Of a stretch of 64,000 bases of DNA, positions 43,101 to 47,190 are shown piece by piece (the stretch's first letter is position 1; every line of letters starts with the position of its first letter). This stretch comes from Lumbricus terrestris (taxonomy: Eukaryota > Annelida > Clitellata > Crassiclitellata > Lumbricidae): assembly GCA_949752735.1 (NCBI GenBank), contig OX457037.1, positions 33,232,956-33,296,955 on the forward strand, in the 5' to 3' direction. The notes beneath the pieces were generated by a model. It was not told where the DNA came from, did not search any database, and worked only from the letters and a program-made list of their open reading frames with translations. Position numbers and translations under genes: made by a program.

Positions 43101-44576
43101 TGTTGACATTATCGCTTCTGGTAGCTCCGAGTCATTTCGACCATTGTTGACTGCTCTCAGATTTCCCATCAACATTTCCGAGGTTCACATCTACAGTTGA
43201 GCAAGGCGCAGTCTTTCTTATCATTATCATTATCCGGTTTGTTCTCACCAGAATCACCACCCTCTGCTACTCCACTCATTTTTAATTCTTTGTTATGGCA
43301 ATTCCTCTGCTGTTCCTCTGCCTCCCTCTGCCATTCCACCACTTTCTTCTGCTTTCCAGTATGGAAGAAAAAAACTGAGGAACTTCATTGCTTTCTTTTG
43401 CAGTTCCCTTAAAGCCCGCAACGATTTCATTCGCACACTTCATCGGACGATGCATGAAAAGTACGACACCACTCGACGCGTGTCGGCGACCGGTCAACCG
43501 AGTCAAACAGGGCAAAGTCCTCGCTGTGCTCAGCATCAACAAGTGAAACTCTCTAACGTCGCACAATACGTGGAGACTGGACATAAACTCAGAAGTAGGT
43601 CATATTCTATTGTGTTCTATTCGATTTGATCATTTGTAAAGCACTTCTCTCACCAGGATCCTTTCAGAAGCCCTCATAGTGCGAATGACCCCAAGAAATT
43701 GTCAGGATATGAGGTGAGAGAAAGATGAAGACTACCAGAGAGAATGATGGATGGGTAGTTACGGGGGAAGATGGGGAAGTAACTTCTCTTGTTTCAATTA
43801 GGATGAAAAATAGCTGTCAGTGTCCAAATATTTTTAAAAGGTTTTACCTACGATCAGGTTTTTACAACATGGCTCCTTCTTTTTCTGTATCTGAAAATAT
43901 CCAGTGCCATTTCTAGTACCACATTCATCCAATACCTGCCTACTGCATTGGCCAACTGTTTTCAGAGTTCCTTGCGAGCTTATCTGCCATGCAGGATGCC
44001 CTAGGTGGTTCTTTGGTCGAAGTCTTCACCTCTGATAGCATAACCTCACCAGGCAATTCCTTACTGCTTCTACCATGATGAGGATCATGAGGTGCAGGTA
44101 GGACTTGGAACAAGTACGACAATATTGTGCAGCAACACGACCTTGCCTCTACAAGGGCGCAAGGTGTGAACTCCTAACCAGTGCAGTTATTTTCACATTT
44201 AATTGTAATTAATTTAGATGAAATTGTTTTCTTGTCTTCAGACCAAACAACATCAAAGCCAGGCCAACATTCGCCTTTAAGGATGCAAAGTGGAACGCTG
44301 ACTGGCGGCACATCATCGACATCACCCAGCCACAGCGCACTCATCCAACCACCTAAAAACAACGCTAATCCAACTTCCACTTCACCTTCTCGTGTTAATC
44401 GAAATCCAATGGACAGCAATCCCTACACGATGGATGGCAGTTCGTATTCGCACCAGAAAGATAAGAAGACGTCTCTGGAAAGACGAGATCTACCCTTGCA
44501 ACACCGTGGTGAAGATCTGTCACACAGGCAAGGTGGAAAGTTGGACAGTCGCCAGTCCAATGTTCAGATGCCATAG
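10777..44576 (+). CDS. sif/TIAM: Still life/TIAM-type Rac guanine nucleotide exchange factor, 24 coding exons, 5' end missing
   Basis: Family role (known): membrane-recruited GEF that loads GTP on Rac and drives actin remodelling, cell contacts and synapse growth. Seen: 24 exons whose phases all match give 1705 codons and a TAG stop. Approximate residues: EVH1/PH-like end 1-40; Ser/Thr-rich linker 41-600; PHn 598-712; coiled-coil extension 713-850; Ras-binding domain 900-975; PDZ 980-1070 with a GFQV carboxylate loop; DH 1190-1410; PHc 1415-1545; tail to 1705. DH keeps [19 protein letters not shown] and HINEMQK, which hold the Glu, Lys and Asn that contact Rac in TIAM1; the Ile in KPIQRIL is reported to favour Rac over Cdc42. 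Human TIAM1 is about 1590 aa. The EVH1-like exon is the Sif-type arrangement. Exons 3-24 are very secure; the exon 2 donor is the weakest junction. Upstream exons and promoter were not identified. Confidence 0.95.
11060..11370. repeat. (ATT)n / ACAATTTATT imperfect microsatellite in intron 1
   Basis: Short ATT runs separated by acaattt; it gives an Ile/Tyr/Leu-rich pseudo-frame. Confidence 0.9.
11371..11849. other. Unassigned part of sif/TIAM intron 1
   Basis: Ordinary AT-rich intron DNA; no conserved frame or repeat ends seen. Confidence 0.4.
11850..12205. repeat. Minisatellite of acatgcacacacactgtcat units
   Basis: About 40-bp higher-order units of CA repeats separated by ctgtcatacacacat. 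Its evenly spaced blocks could be mistaken for a CRISPR array, but spacers and repeats are both simple CA sequence. Confidence 0.9.
12525..12720 (+). mobile_element. Possible tRNA-derived SINE in intron 1
   Basis: ggtgccgcggtatgttctgc followed by ggtcatagtttcaaat resembles degenerate A and B boxes, then ccaccgaggggaaaccacct-like body and a (cat)n-like end. Weak. Confidence 0.3.
12885..13136. repeat. 33-bp minisatellite, about 8 copies, 150 bp before exon 2
   Basis: Unit: acaacatgcatggttgttgc + attgaaaggtggt, nearly perfect; one unit diverged near 13,063-13,090. It produces long pseudo-frames on both strands. Confidence 0.95.
13285..14707 (+). CDS. sif/TIAM: sif/TIAM exon 2: long low-complexity linker exon
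   Basis: Acceptor ttatttttgtag at 13284 opens a continuous 474-codon frame, in phase with exon 1. It is rich in Ser, Thr, Ala and Arg and has a proline run (PPPPPPESP). No known domain is seen, as expected for the long region between the EVH1-like and PHn domains in Sif. CpG content is much higher than in the surrounding introns. The frame hits TAA at 14713. The donor proposed here, CCG|gttcgt at 14707, gives the phase that exon 3 needs; the same hexamer is used after exon 15. An alternative start in an alternative first exon is possible. Confidence 0.72.
14712..15001 (+). other. CpG-rich start of intron 2
   Basis: Composition like exon 2 continues past the stop in frame at 14,713 for about 270 bp, e.g. 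cctttggggattccgtcgtc. It could be retained intron or 3' UTR of a short isoform. No coding support. Confidence 0.35.
15002..15500. repeat. About 85-bp tandem repeat, 2.5-3 copies, interrupted by a MITE
   Basis: Units share agatattcttaaa-tctgtgctctgta, tttatgtagcactg, tttaagg-gcaaactaga and ttcagatgaag. The MITE at 15,152-15,420 splits one copy. Confidence 0.8.
15152..15420 (+). mobile_element. hAT-type MITE, CAGTGGCGTAGCC family (copy 1)
   Basis: Ends cagtgtcgtagccaagg and ctgccccactg. The body (ggcctggccgtatgcccttt, aacaattgtt) is shared with copies at 50,988-51,258 and 30,237-30,430. Flanks tttagggt/tttaaggg are an imperfect 8-bp duplication. Confidence 0.8.
16010..16330. repeat. ACAGCCAGACAGAC minisatellite
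   Basis: Irregular 10-14-bp units of cagacagacacacagc and variants; it gives Ser/Gln/Asp/Thr-rich and Cys/Leu/Ser-rich pseudo-frames. Confidence 0.92.
16490..16910. promoter_or_regulatory. CpG-rich island inside intron 2, candidate regulatory element
   Basis: After gacggtgaggcgacggcaga, a (CGT)n run and pyrimidine-rich DNA, the stretch keeps high CpG and low repetitiveness to about 16,860 and contains atgacgtttt (CRE-like). The 82-codon frame here lacks splice sites and family features. An intronic promoter or enhancer is a possible reading, not shown. Confidence 0.3.
17254..17450 (+). mobile_element. tRNA-derived SINE (truncated head)
   Basis: Shares ggttccaggtttgaatccac ctcaagccgcct, gggcaagtccttcactcgca and attgctcaacacttcgg with the full copy at 62,486. 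The A-box region is deleted. Confidence 0.7.
17525..17640 (-). mobile_element. LINE/SINE 3'-end fragment (tatagcgcc family)
   Basis: tttatatagcgcctcttcaa then cactcagaggcactcccag, preceded by an (attc)n tail; reads as the 3' end of an element on the minus strand. Similar pieces occur near 18,580, 30,730, 32,980, 42,530, 46,790 and 53,630. Confidence 0.6.
17881..18023 (+). CDS. sif/TIAM: sif/TIAM exon 3: linker before PHn
   Basis: Acceptor ggtttgtttctag, donor GAC|gtaagt. It encodes a polar stretch with [13 protein letters not shown] and no domain. Its donor is the first unit of a tandem array in which GTAAGT recurs, so use of a later donor could lengthen the exon. The first donor is the one in phase with exon 4. 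Confidence 0.82.
18021..18240. repeat. 28-bp tandem repeat built on the exon 3 splice donor
   Basis: Unit GACGTAAGTCAAATGACTTA + TGACATCC, about 8 copies of 28, 29 or 33 bp. The first unit is the real exon 3|intron 3 junction. GTAAGT is intact at 18,024, 18,052, 18,109, 18,137 and 18,170 and mutated to ATAAGT or TTAAGT in the others. Confidence 0.93.
18573..18735 (-). mobile_element. LINE/SINE 3'-end fragment (tatagcacc)
   Basis: catttatatagcaccgtttc then ctcaggagtgctcctgaccc, with a second partial copy near 18,700 (acaggagcgctcctaaccca). Confidence 0.5.
18967..19235. repeat. GTAATAACAGTAAAT minisatellite in intron 3
   Basis: 15-16-bp units (gtaataacagtaaatgt and variants), about 17 copies; many contain gtaa/gtaag words. 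Pseudo-frames rich in Asn/Ser/Lys or Val/Ile/Thr result. Confidence 0.93.
19440..21678 (+). mobile_element. Non-LTR retrotransposon (CR1/Jockey-like) with open RT frame
   Basis: It lies in sif/TIAM intron 3, same strand. The 5' boundary is approximate; the endonuclease part is missing. A 610-codon frame (19,550-21,382) is uninterrupted. The 3' UTR ends in gaattgaaattgaaa and then (TA)n. The open frame suggests a recent insertion. Confidence 0.88.
19550..21382 (+). CDS. Reverse transcriptase of a 5'-truncated non-LTR retrotransposon
   Basis: 610 codons from ATG 19,550. RT motifs in order: [43 protein letters not shown] (palm Asp); [28 protein letters not shown] (catalytic YADD-type box); [27 protein letters not shown]. 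Then the connection region ([20 protein letters not shown]) and the end domain GPGIWNSFP. No endonuclease N-terminus, so the copy cannot move by itself in this form. Clade (CR1, Crack or Daphne-like) is a guess from motif style. Confidence 0.9.
   Translation: MKAEKHYYAVEFTKHVNNLKKTWTLIRSIIKMDEQHIKIEALKINGIRNDDPKVMANTFNNLFSDIAHTLAKQIPAPKSPFNTYLDPPLPYSFGLVPTSPEEIKNLSHLIHDSHSRGVDDIDPHIANSYISQVATQLAEIINCSLNTGVVPDAIKIAKIVPIFKKGDRENPSNYRPISILPFFAKYFEKIMHDRLNKYVEKSHIIFPYQYGFQSGRSTFMPLIDMYDKISKAFENNEYSIGIFFDLAKAFDTVNHEILLKKLANYGIRGIQLAWFTSYLERRLQCVSCNGALSDFRVVRYGVPQGSNLGPLLFLLYINDLPNISPTLSFILFADDTNVFYSHKSYQSLMQTVNNELIFIAEWFSANRLSLNIDKTNFMLFRTNKKMCPQNELQLSINDTSITQVSSTKFLGVYIDQHLTWNDHIKYISAKVAKSVGILRRTSHILPPTIRVKLYYSLIYPYLSYCNLVWASTYKSRVNKLVLLQKRAIRIIAGVKPFIHSSPLFQSFNLLKFHQIMTFQIGVFMYRFTHDLLPLNFAGYFQKGSEIHCYSTRNSSHYRAISARLNSRRFHIKYTGPGIWNSFPSHVQQASSLQRAKTLLRNYLVNDCKDI
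21679..21710. repeat. (TA)n microsatellite at the LINE tail
   Basis: Alternating TA directly after the LINE 3' end; its last 8 bp tatataca form the TSD of the next MITE. Confidence 0.9.
21711..21856. mobile_element. 146-bp MITE, CAGTGTGATAATTG ends, 8-bp TSD
   Basis: Inverted ends cagtgtgataattg and caattctcaccctg. TSD tatataca at 21,703-21,710 and 21,857-21,864. It inserted in the AT repeat at the LINE tail, so it is younger than the LINE. Confidence 0.85.
21865..22640. other. Unassigned part of intron 3
   Basis: AT-rich intron DNA without recognisable repeat ends; ordinary. Confidence 0.4.
22671..22786 (+). CDS. sif/TIAM: sif/TIAM exon 4: lead-in to PHn domain
   Basis: Acceptor ggtgctatag, donor GG|gtaagt; phase 0 in, 2 out. 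It encodes an acidic Ser/Gly stretch ending STVVRRAG, which matches the TIAM residues just before the first PHn strand. A (TG)n run replaces part of the polypyrimidine tract. Confidence 0.9.
22954..23114. mobile_element. 161-bp MITE, CAAGGGCGGATACAG ends, 8-bp TSD
   Basis: Inverted ends caagggcggatacag and ctggatccgcccctg with G/C runs inside. TSD acggcgtc at 22,946-22,953 and 23,115-23,122. It lies in intron 4, nested in an older repeat (gtggctggacggtcatgga) that has a relative near 17,120. Confidence 0.88.
23533..23726 (+). mobile_element. 194-bp MITE, CAGGTTTTTTTTAG...AAATAGCCCTG, 8-bp TSD
   Basis: TSD tcgccact at 23,525-23,532 and 23,727-23,734. Body: gtgcagttctaaatggattt, cgattgggagtgatttacta. 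A diverged inverted copy sits at 10,525-10,717. Confidence 0.87.
24182..24389 (-). mobile_element. tRNA-derived SINE, nearly full length, 78 bp before exon 5
   Basis: Minus strand: ggggcgcggtggtgtagtgg (A box), ggaaggtttgaggctcgaat (B box), cgcaattgctcagcgcttcg, and tail aggggcgctataacaag. Same family as 62,486-62,693. Confidence 0.85.
24467..24636 (+). CDS. sif/TIAM: sif/TIAM exon 5: PHn domain, first half
   Basis: Acceptor ttttcatgcag, donor CTCG|gtctgt (weak). The peptide [14 protein letters not shown] followed by [18 protein letters not shown] is the classical beta1-beta4 region of a PH domain and matches TIAM closely. Phase 2 in, 1 out. The minus strand just upstream (24,182-24,389) is a tRNA-derived SINE. 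Confidence 0.95.
25010..25346. repeat. 22-23-bp minisatellite just before exon 6
   Basis: Unit gcaataccatagcattgctgt (about 15 copies), ending 40 bp before the exon 6 acceptor. Confidence 0.95.
25388..25485 (+). CDS. sif/TIAM: sif/TIAM exon 6: PHn domain, middle
   Basis: Acceptor ctttttccag, donor CAA|gtaagc. It encodes [18 protein letters not shown] and FGDAYLFQ, strands 5-7 of the PH fold. The acceptor lies about 40 bp after a 22-bp minisatellite. Confidence 0.95.
25860..25965 (+). mobile_element. LINE 3'-end fragment with (CTTA)n tail
   Basis: tgatgtcccattgtgcattt gcaaattagagtaataaagg, then (cttA)n to about 25,965. Same 3' end as 374-430 (inverted). Confidence 0.6.
26318..26461 (+). CDS. 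sif/TIAM: sif/TIAM exon 7: PHn C-terminal helix and start of coiled-coil extension
   Basis: Acceptor cctgtttctgtag, donor CTG|gtgaga; 48 codons, phase 0/0. [13 protein letters not shown] is the PH C-terminal helix with its conserved Trp. [12 protein letters not shown] begins the coiled coil that, with PHn, forms the CC-Ex membrane-targeting module. A 28-bp minisatellite starts within 20 bp of the donor. Confidence 0.95.
26480..27045. repeat. 28-bp minisatellite at the exon 7 donor, about 20 copies
   Basis: Unit tatggatatctatggtcagctggtattatg-like (28 bp), starting 17 bp after the exon 7 donor. Nearly every unit has GATATC and the E-box CAGCTG. All frames through it stay open, giving long pseudo-proteins. 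Confidence 0.95.
27490..27575 (-). mobile_element. tRNA-like sequence, probably a SINE head
   Basis: The minus strand reads ggtagcgcaatggataacac (A-box-like) and gagttcatgccccg (B-box-like). The anticodon arm does not fold well, so it is not called a tRNA gene. Confidence 0.35.
27596..27700. repeat. Tandem gatgttgtcatggt repeat running to the exon 8 acceptor
   Basis: 15-bp units of gatgttgtcatggt(g) and variants end 10 bp before the exon 8 acceptor. Confidence 0.9.
27711..27893 (+). CDS. sif/TIAM: sif/TIAM exon 8: coiled-coil extension
   Basis: 61 codons, phase 0/0; acceptor gttaaaacag, donor AAG|gttgga. [18 protein letters not shown] and [11 protein letters not shown] match the TIAM CC-Ex helices. 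The acceptor has a poor pyrimidine tract because a TGATGTTG-rich tandem repeat runs up to it, and a (TCA)n tract follows the donor closely. Confidence 0.95.
27945..28295. repeat. (TCA)n microsatellite after exon 8
   Basis: Long imperfect TCATCA/TTATCA run starting about 50 bp after the donor; gives poly-Ser, poly-Ile, poly-His, poly-Asp and poly-Met pseudo-frames. Confidence 0.97.
28566..28804 (+). CDS. sif/TIAM: sif/TIAM exon 9: end of CC-Ex and Ser-rich linker
   Basis: Acceptor aacctgtttcag, donor AA|gtaggc. The start ([20 protein letters not shown]) corresponds to the conserved TIAM segment after the coiled coil. The rest is a Ser-rich linker without a domain. Phase 0 in, 2 out. Confidence 0.92.
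29290..29389 (+). CDS. sif/TIAM: sif/TIAM exon 10: lead-in to Ras-binding domain
   Basis: Acceptor gtcgtcacag, donor CAG|gtcggt; phase 2 in, 0 out. It encodes [11 protein letters not shown]...[14 protein letters not shown]; the end is the first strand of the ubiquitin-like Ras-binding domain, completed by exon 11. Confidence 0.88.
30237..30430 (-). mobile_element. hAT-type MITE, CAGTGGCGTAGCC family (copy 2, internally deleted), 8-bp TSD
   Basis: Reverse orientation. Ends cagtggcttacatcg and gcccactg; perfect TSD actgtatg at 30,229-30,236 and 30,431-30,438. It is in intron 10 and ends 64 bp before exon 11. Confidence 0.88.
30495..30659 (+). CDS. sif/TIAM: sif/TIAM exon 11: Ras-binding domain core
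   Basis: 55 codons, phase 0/0; acceptor acatgttgaag, donor CAA|gtaaat. [18 protein letters not shown] then [10 protein letters not shown] is a ubiquitin-like beta-alpha-beta unit typical of a RBD. The in-frame stop at 30468-30470 forces the acceptor to lie after it. The acceptor lacks a good pyrimidine tract; a MITE ends about 65 bp upstream of it. Confidence 0.85.
31504..31678 (+). CDS. sif/TIAM: sif/TIAM exon 12: end of RBD and first half of PDZ
   Basis: Acceptor gtatttccacag, donor AAAG|gttagt. [13 protein letters not shown] parallels the TIAM IEICPKVTQSIHIEK junction. [10 protein letters not shown] is the PDZ ligand-carboxylate loop and second strand; [18 protein letters not shown] is the next strand and turn. 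Phase 0 in, 1 out. Confidence 0.95.
32121..32367. mobile_element. 247-bp MITE, CAGGGTTGAAAGTGG ends
   Basis: Inverted ends cagggttgaaagtgg and ctcactttcagccctg. Flanks ccgtttct (32,113-32,120) and ccctttct (32,368-32,375), an 8-bp TSD with one mismatch. In intron 12, about 115 bp before exon 13. Confidence 0.8.
32483..32752 (+). CDS. sif/TIAM: sif/TIAM exon 13: second half of PDZ and linker
   Basis: Acceptor cttctactttag, donor CTAG|gtattc. [15 protein letters not shown] is the canonical PDZ GDxILxING motif, followed by the PDZ helix and a Pro-rich linker (CPPPPTQTP). Phase 1 in and out. A MITE is inserted 7 bp downstream of the donor, and its target-site duplication includes the splice site. 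Confidence 0.95.
32760..32925. mobile_element. 166-bp MITE inserted at the exon 13 splice donor, 8-bp TSD
   Basis: Inverted ends cagtggttaaagtgg and ccactttaaaccctg with internal gcagtgggaacgc/gcgttcccac arms. TSD ggtattca at 32,752-32,759 and 32,926-32,933. The left TSD copy contains the last exon base and the donor GT. Confidence 0.92.
32960..33065 (-). mobile_element. LINE/SINE 3'-end fragment with (GTATT)n tail
   Basis: tattgtattgtatctgtaga then tttatatagcgcctctcaca and attcagaggcactctctgca; same family as 17,525-17,640. Confidence 0.6.
33545..33639 (+). CDS. sif/TIAM: sif/TIAM exon 14: linker between PDZ and DH
   Basis: Acceptor ctcgtgttgtag, donor AAG|gtaatt; 32 codons after joining the split Asp. 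It encodes a charged linker ([22 protein letters not shown]) with no recognised domain. The phase fit on both sides and clean splice signals support it. Confidence 0.85.
33700..34500. other. Intron 14, mostly unassigned
   Basis: Near 34,150-34,255 and 34,420-34,475 there are LINE-like ends with (taatg)n and (gtatt)n tails. The rest is plain AT-rich intron. Confidence 0.4.
34541..34720 (+). CDS. sif/TIAM: sif/TIAM exon 15: linker and start of DH domain
   Basis: Acceptor accgttattttag, donor AGG|gttcgt; phase 0/0. After an Asn-rich linker, [19 protein letters not shown] is the first conserved region (CR1) of the RhoGEF DH domain, with the Glu that contacts the GTPase switch region. The donor is non-consensus at +3 to +5 but gives an exact join to exon 16. 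Confidence 0.94.
35700..35859. mobile_element. 160-bp MITE, CATGGGCGGAGTTT ends, 8-bp TSD
   Basis: Inverted ends catgggcggagttt and aaactccgcccatg; TSD gagatatt at 35,692-35,699 and 35,860-35,867. A poly-C run of about 16 lies inside. It ends 87 bp before exon 16. Confidence 0.92.
35947..36141 (+). CDS. sif/TIAM: sif/TIAM exon 16: DH domain
   Basis: Acceptor ttgctgtgcag, donor ACC|gtaaga; 65 codons, phase 0/0. [20 protein letters not shown] and [20 protein letters not shown] match DH helices 1-3 of TIAM. A 160-bp MITE sits 87 bp upstream. Confidence 0.96.
36228..36340. repeat. 20-bp tandem repeat in intron 16
   Basis: Unit ttattcattgaggtcattca, about 5 copies. Confidence 0.9.
37003..37017 (+). 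CDS. sif/TIAM: sif/TIAM microexon 17 (15 nt) in the DH domain
   Basis: Acceptor tgcattgatcag after a T-rich tract, then GACGAAGGATTAAGG, then perfect donor gtaagt. It encodes DEGLR. Joined to [13 protein letters not shown] of exon 18 it aligns without gap to TIAM VDQFK-KVLFSLGGSFLYY. Skipping it would remove five residues of a DH helix but keep the frame. Confidence 0.82.
37745..38045. mobile_element. MITE-like GGCGGCGCCAGG repeat in intron 17
   Basis: Starts cgtggcggcgccaggatttc. The body holds two diverged copies of ttccattttcacccgccaaa atttctgacgactttttta gtcatccggccgaaatctca. Related to 39,060-39,256. Ends not resolved. Confidence 0.6.
38099..38207 (+). CDS. sif/TIAM: sif/TIAM exon 18: DH domain
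   Basis: Acceptor tgattgaacag, donor AGCG|gtatgt; phase 0 in, 1 out. [20 protein letters not shown] is near-identical to the TIAM/Sif DH segment. The 300 bp before it contain a MITE-like GC-rich repeat. Confidence 0.96.
38736..38912 (+). CDS. sif/TIAM: sif/TIAM exon 19: DH domain, conserved region 3
   Basis: Acceptor ccatgcaacag, donor AAAG|gttagg. [19 protein letters not shown] then [14 protein letters not shown] is the most conserved DH helix; its Lys and the Ile two residues on are the Rac-contact and Rac-selectivity positions described for TIAM1. Phase 1 in and out. Confidence 0.97.
39060..39256. mobile_element. MITE-like repeat, relative of 37,745
   Basis: Shares tagtcatttggccgaa-tctca and caccaaaatttctgatgaac; ends in ctctggcgccgctact, the inverse of the left end of the 37,745 copy. 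Confidence 0.6.
39564..39688 (+). CDS. sif/TIAM: sif/TIAM exon 20: end of DH domain
   Basis: Acceptor ggtactgctgcag. [20 protein letters not shown] is the last DH helix with the conserved Asn. The exon ends AAG|gcaagt, a GC donor with an otherwise perfect consensus. A GT alternative (TTG|gttaga, also phase 0) would drop ten residues and is less consistent with the family's DH-PH spacing. Confidence 0.93.
39810..39915 (+). mobile_element. LINE 3' end with (GTTT)n and (GATT)n tail
   Basis: gtggtggtcaataaatcttg followed by tttg units and gattgattgattgactgatt in intron 20. Confidence 0.45.
40076..40255 (+). CDS. sif/TIAM: sif/TIAM exon 21: PHc domain, first half
   Basis: Acceptor tggatttcttcag, donor AAG|gtagag; 60 codons, phase 0/0. 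[16 protein letters not shown] and [16 protein letters not shown] are the first four PH strands after DH and match TIAM PHc. The PHc domain positions and supports GTPase exchange by DH. Confidence 0.95.
40332..41497. mobile_element. 1.17-kb non-autonomous DNA transposon, 8-bp TSD
   Basis: Inverted ends catgggcgccgactctg and caactcggcgcctatg. Perfect TSD atagcagt at 40,324-40,331 and 41,498-41,505. Near the left end gcgaggccc...ctcagcaccaccagaaat is duplicated. No transposase frame. In intron 21. Confidence 0.85.
41900..42230. mobile_element. Possible MITE in intron 21
   Basis: Contains tttttggccaaattttctaacgac and tagtcgtcgac-like blocks as in 37,745 and 59,203, and ends ccctagctacggccttg. 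Boundaries unclear. Confidence 0.4.
42311..42480 (+). CDS. sif/TIAM: sif/TIAM exon 22: PHc domain, second half
   Basis: Acceptor ctgtttcttcacag, donor AG|gtatcg; phase 0 in, 2 out. [19 protein letters not shown] then [20 protein letters not shown] match PHc strands 5-7, including the SEGRP turn of TIAM. Confidence 0.95.
42517..42620 (-). mobile_element. LINE/SINE 3'-end fragment with (ATTC)n tail
   Basis: attcattcattcattttaaa, tttatagtgtcccttctaga and cccagaggtgctctcagccc; same family as 17,525. Confidence 0.55.
43404..43594 (+). CDS. sif/TIAM: sif/TIAM exon 23: PHc C-terminal helix and start of tail
   Basis: Acceptor gctttcttttgcag, donor AGAA|gtaggt. [20 protein letters not shown] is the closing PH helix (TIAM SPESRKDFLKAVHSIL). 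A Gln/Ser-rich tail follows. Phase 2 in, 1 out. Confidence 0.94.
44242..44576 (+). CDS. sif/TIAM: sif/TIAM exon 24: C-terminal tail and stop
   Basis: Acceptor ttttcttgtcttcag; 111 codons and TAG at 44574. It is Ser, Thr, Pro, Asn and Gln rich, with many basic residues near the end ([24 protein letters not shown]). No domain. The last residues (NVQMP) do not form a clear PDZ ligand. The tail is shorter than in vertebrate TIAM1. Confidence 0.88.
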
Positions 44577-45660
44577 AAAATGCGACGATCTGGTCGCATG
44601 TTTGAGCGCTTGATTGACAAGCAGATACTTGTTCTGATTGACAGGCACATTCTATGTATCCCAGTGCGAAAATGGCTGTGCTGATTACAAGTTCAACACC
44701 TTGCAAATGAGAACGTCTGTCAAGGGACAGGCCATTTCACTTTGATGGCACCAGTGTATGTCTGGCCAAAAGTGAATGGTCAATGGAATTTCAACTTTTC
44801 TATGTTACAGAGACTAATAAACGTTTGACAACCAGCTGAACAAGTCGAGTTCATTCAGGCCTGCAGCTGATGGTGTTGTCACTTACGTATAAGCCAGAGA
44901 TACAGTGTCAAGACGTATAGAGATGTTGATCTCAAAACTAATTTATTTGCCTTTGCTAAACCTTCCGTAAATTTCACGTCAGCTGTTAGGAATGACAAGT
45001 TCTTGAATTTTGTTTTTGCGCATGGAAAGACAGCGCCTTGACGAAGACTTTGTTTCCATAATCTTCATTCTAGTCAAGTCTTCCATCGGTCGTCTCCTAT
45101 GGTCATCGACAAGGCTGCGTAAAACGGACAGATTTGTAAATTTAAACAACTGTTAGAAAAATTGAACCATTTCTACACTGAATGCATGTGCAGCTGTAAG
45201 TGTAAAATGTTTAGCGATTTCCAATTTAAGCGGGTTAATTGAGATCTCAGGAATCAAAATTCCATTTAACAAATCAGCTCTGGACAAATATCAAATTCAG
45301 CCTTGCTTTATTGAAACCTGGTGACAAAGAAGTATGAATCGTACAGTTTGATCCGATTCTGTACGGTAATAAAAGTTATAGGGCAGTTATTTCCCTGCTC
45401 GCATGCCCTTGCTATATATTTTGGGCTCCTTTTGAACTTTTGAAAAGTCCTGCGGTCGCAAGGGTGGCATTGTGAATTCTCATAATTTGACAGCCGTAGG
45501 TTACTAGGTGACTTAACTAGCTACCGTACTAGTCATATGTCGTGTGGCTAACTTAATAGGTTTATGCTAGATATCTAAATTTTCACATCGATGGTTGCAT
45601 CACGTGTCTATTGATGTGCCTAACTACACCAATAAAGTACGTTTTTAATGTGCATCGCAA
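44577..45660 (+). other. Probable 3' UTR of sif/TIAM with three AATAAA signals
   Basis: No coding potential follows the stop. Canonical AATAAA hexamers occur at 44816-44821, 45368-45373 and 45631-45636, any of which could end the transcript. The stretch is not visibly repetitive, unlike what follows. Confidence 0.55.
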
Positions 45661-46780
45661 AATTTTGTTATTATCTTCATTTAGCTGCCCATCTCGCGAC
45701 TTTTAGACGACTTTTCAATGGGGTGGATTTCGACCGCAGGCTATTTTAGAGGGGCAGGCCCTATTGTCCAATTACATAGCGACTGTTAGTAGTTTTTGAA
45801 AATCAAGGATTTTCGTTCACTGGTGAGCGTCATTAATCAGACAGATAGAAGTCAGGCATTGAAAAGCATGTAAGATATCTCTAGAAGAGAAAGGATGGCA
45901 TCACGGGAAAAGTTGCCGCCTCCCGTAAACAATATCAACGTGCCCGGGACTAAGAAACTTGATGGCGAGTCTCAAAGGTGTCTGTACAAAATGTACAAAG
46001 GCAGCTTCTAATATGATCTTATCGACGCATAAAGCGCGTTTACGAACCTTCAGCTTTGGACTTGGAGTTTGGATTACAATAAATATCGGAATCTTATAAT
46101 ATTAATTATCGGAATCCTATAATTATCGGAACGTGCATGCCTCGTCACCTCTGCGATCGGCCAAATTTCATATGCATATTAATTAATAAGATATAATCAT
46201 GGAAAAGACTGTGCGGAATTGTTTCAGCTTGAAACCTTATTTGATTGATTTATATAAGCCAATCTTTGCACACTTATAATTATAAATGCAAATTATTAAA
46301 ACGTAGTCCTACAACGTTTCTCATTGGATTAGGAATTTACGCTGCCGAAATTTAGGTGTTTGAAGAACAGGCCATAATGTGGCAAAAGGCATAGGCCTAT
46401 AGGTCGCAGAGCCTAACGCATAGGCATATACGCTCCATCAACAGCATTAGGCCTATTGTTGATTATCGAAAATGCCAGAGTAAGCCAACAAAAATTAACT
46501 GTGTGAGGGCCATATAATTAGGCCTAGGTCATAGGCCTACTGTGGCCTAGGTGCAGCTTCAGGGCTTCTCATATTATGCGATACGTCAATATGCAGCCGC
46601 AGTAGTCACTGCTGCTGTATATCTGAATATAGTGACGACAACCTAACAAACGTGTTACGTAATAATTTACGTCACTTTGATTTACTGCAACGGAATGACG
46701 AAAGAAAGAGGAATGTGTAAAATAATAAGTAAGTTGAGCAGGCCTACATTGTTTATTTGCCCAGCTGCGTAACCGCAAAT
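45661..46780. other. Unassigned intergenic stretch
   Basis: AT-rich, with several aggcctaggcctac-like words near 46,385-46,560 typical of this genome. No gene or repeat ends resolved. Confidence 0.4.
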
Positions 46781-47190
46781 TCATTCATTTCAAGACTTTA
46801 TAATTATAGCGCCCCTTCCAGAAATCCACTCGGAGGCGCTCCTAGTCCAACCACGGTGATACAGTTTTAAGGAGCCTGTAGAACACTGACGAGTCAATCC
46901 TAGCCTAGGTGGGGTTTTACGACTGCTCAGGAACGAGCGCCTATTATCAAGAGTTCGTCGATCAGGGTATTTGCCAAATGACTCGCCTACTGCGACTGAA
47001 ATGGTTGATCTTGCTGATGTTCGTCTTCTAGCTGCCGTTTTCAGAAACGACTTCCATGTTCTCCGACCGCTTTTCCCACCAGTTGCTGATCGTCCCTACC
47101 AATTAAGGCCACGCCCTCACAACTTTGAATTGCCAACCAAATATGACAGACATTACATCTCTCGGGTCGTATGTACTGTTAGTTAGTCCG
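46781..47190 (+). mobile_element. Repeat pieces: tatagcgcc fragment, then LINE C-terminal remnant
   Basis: 46,790-46,880 is the tatagcgccccttccagaaa...cactcggaggcgctcctagt fragment (minus). The frame 46,971-47,186 contains DLADVRLLAAVFRNDFHVLR and YQLRPRPHNFELPTKYD, like the last residues of some LINE reverse transcriptase proteins. Confidence 0.45.
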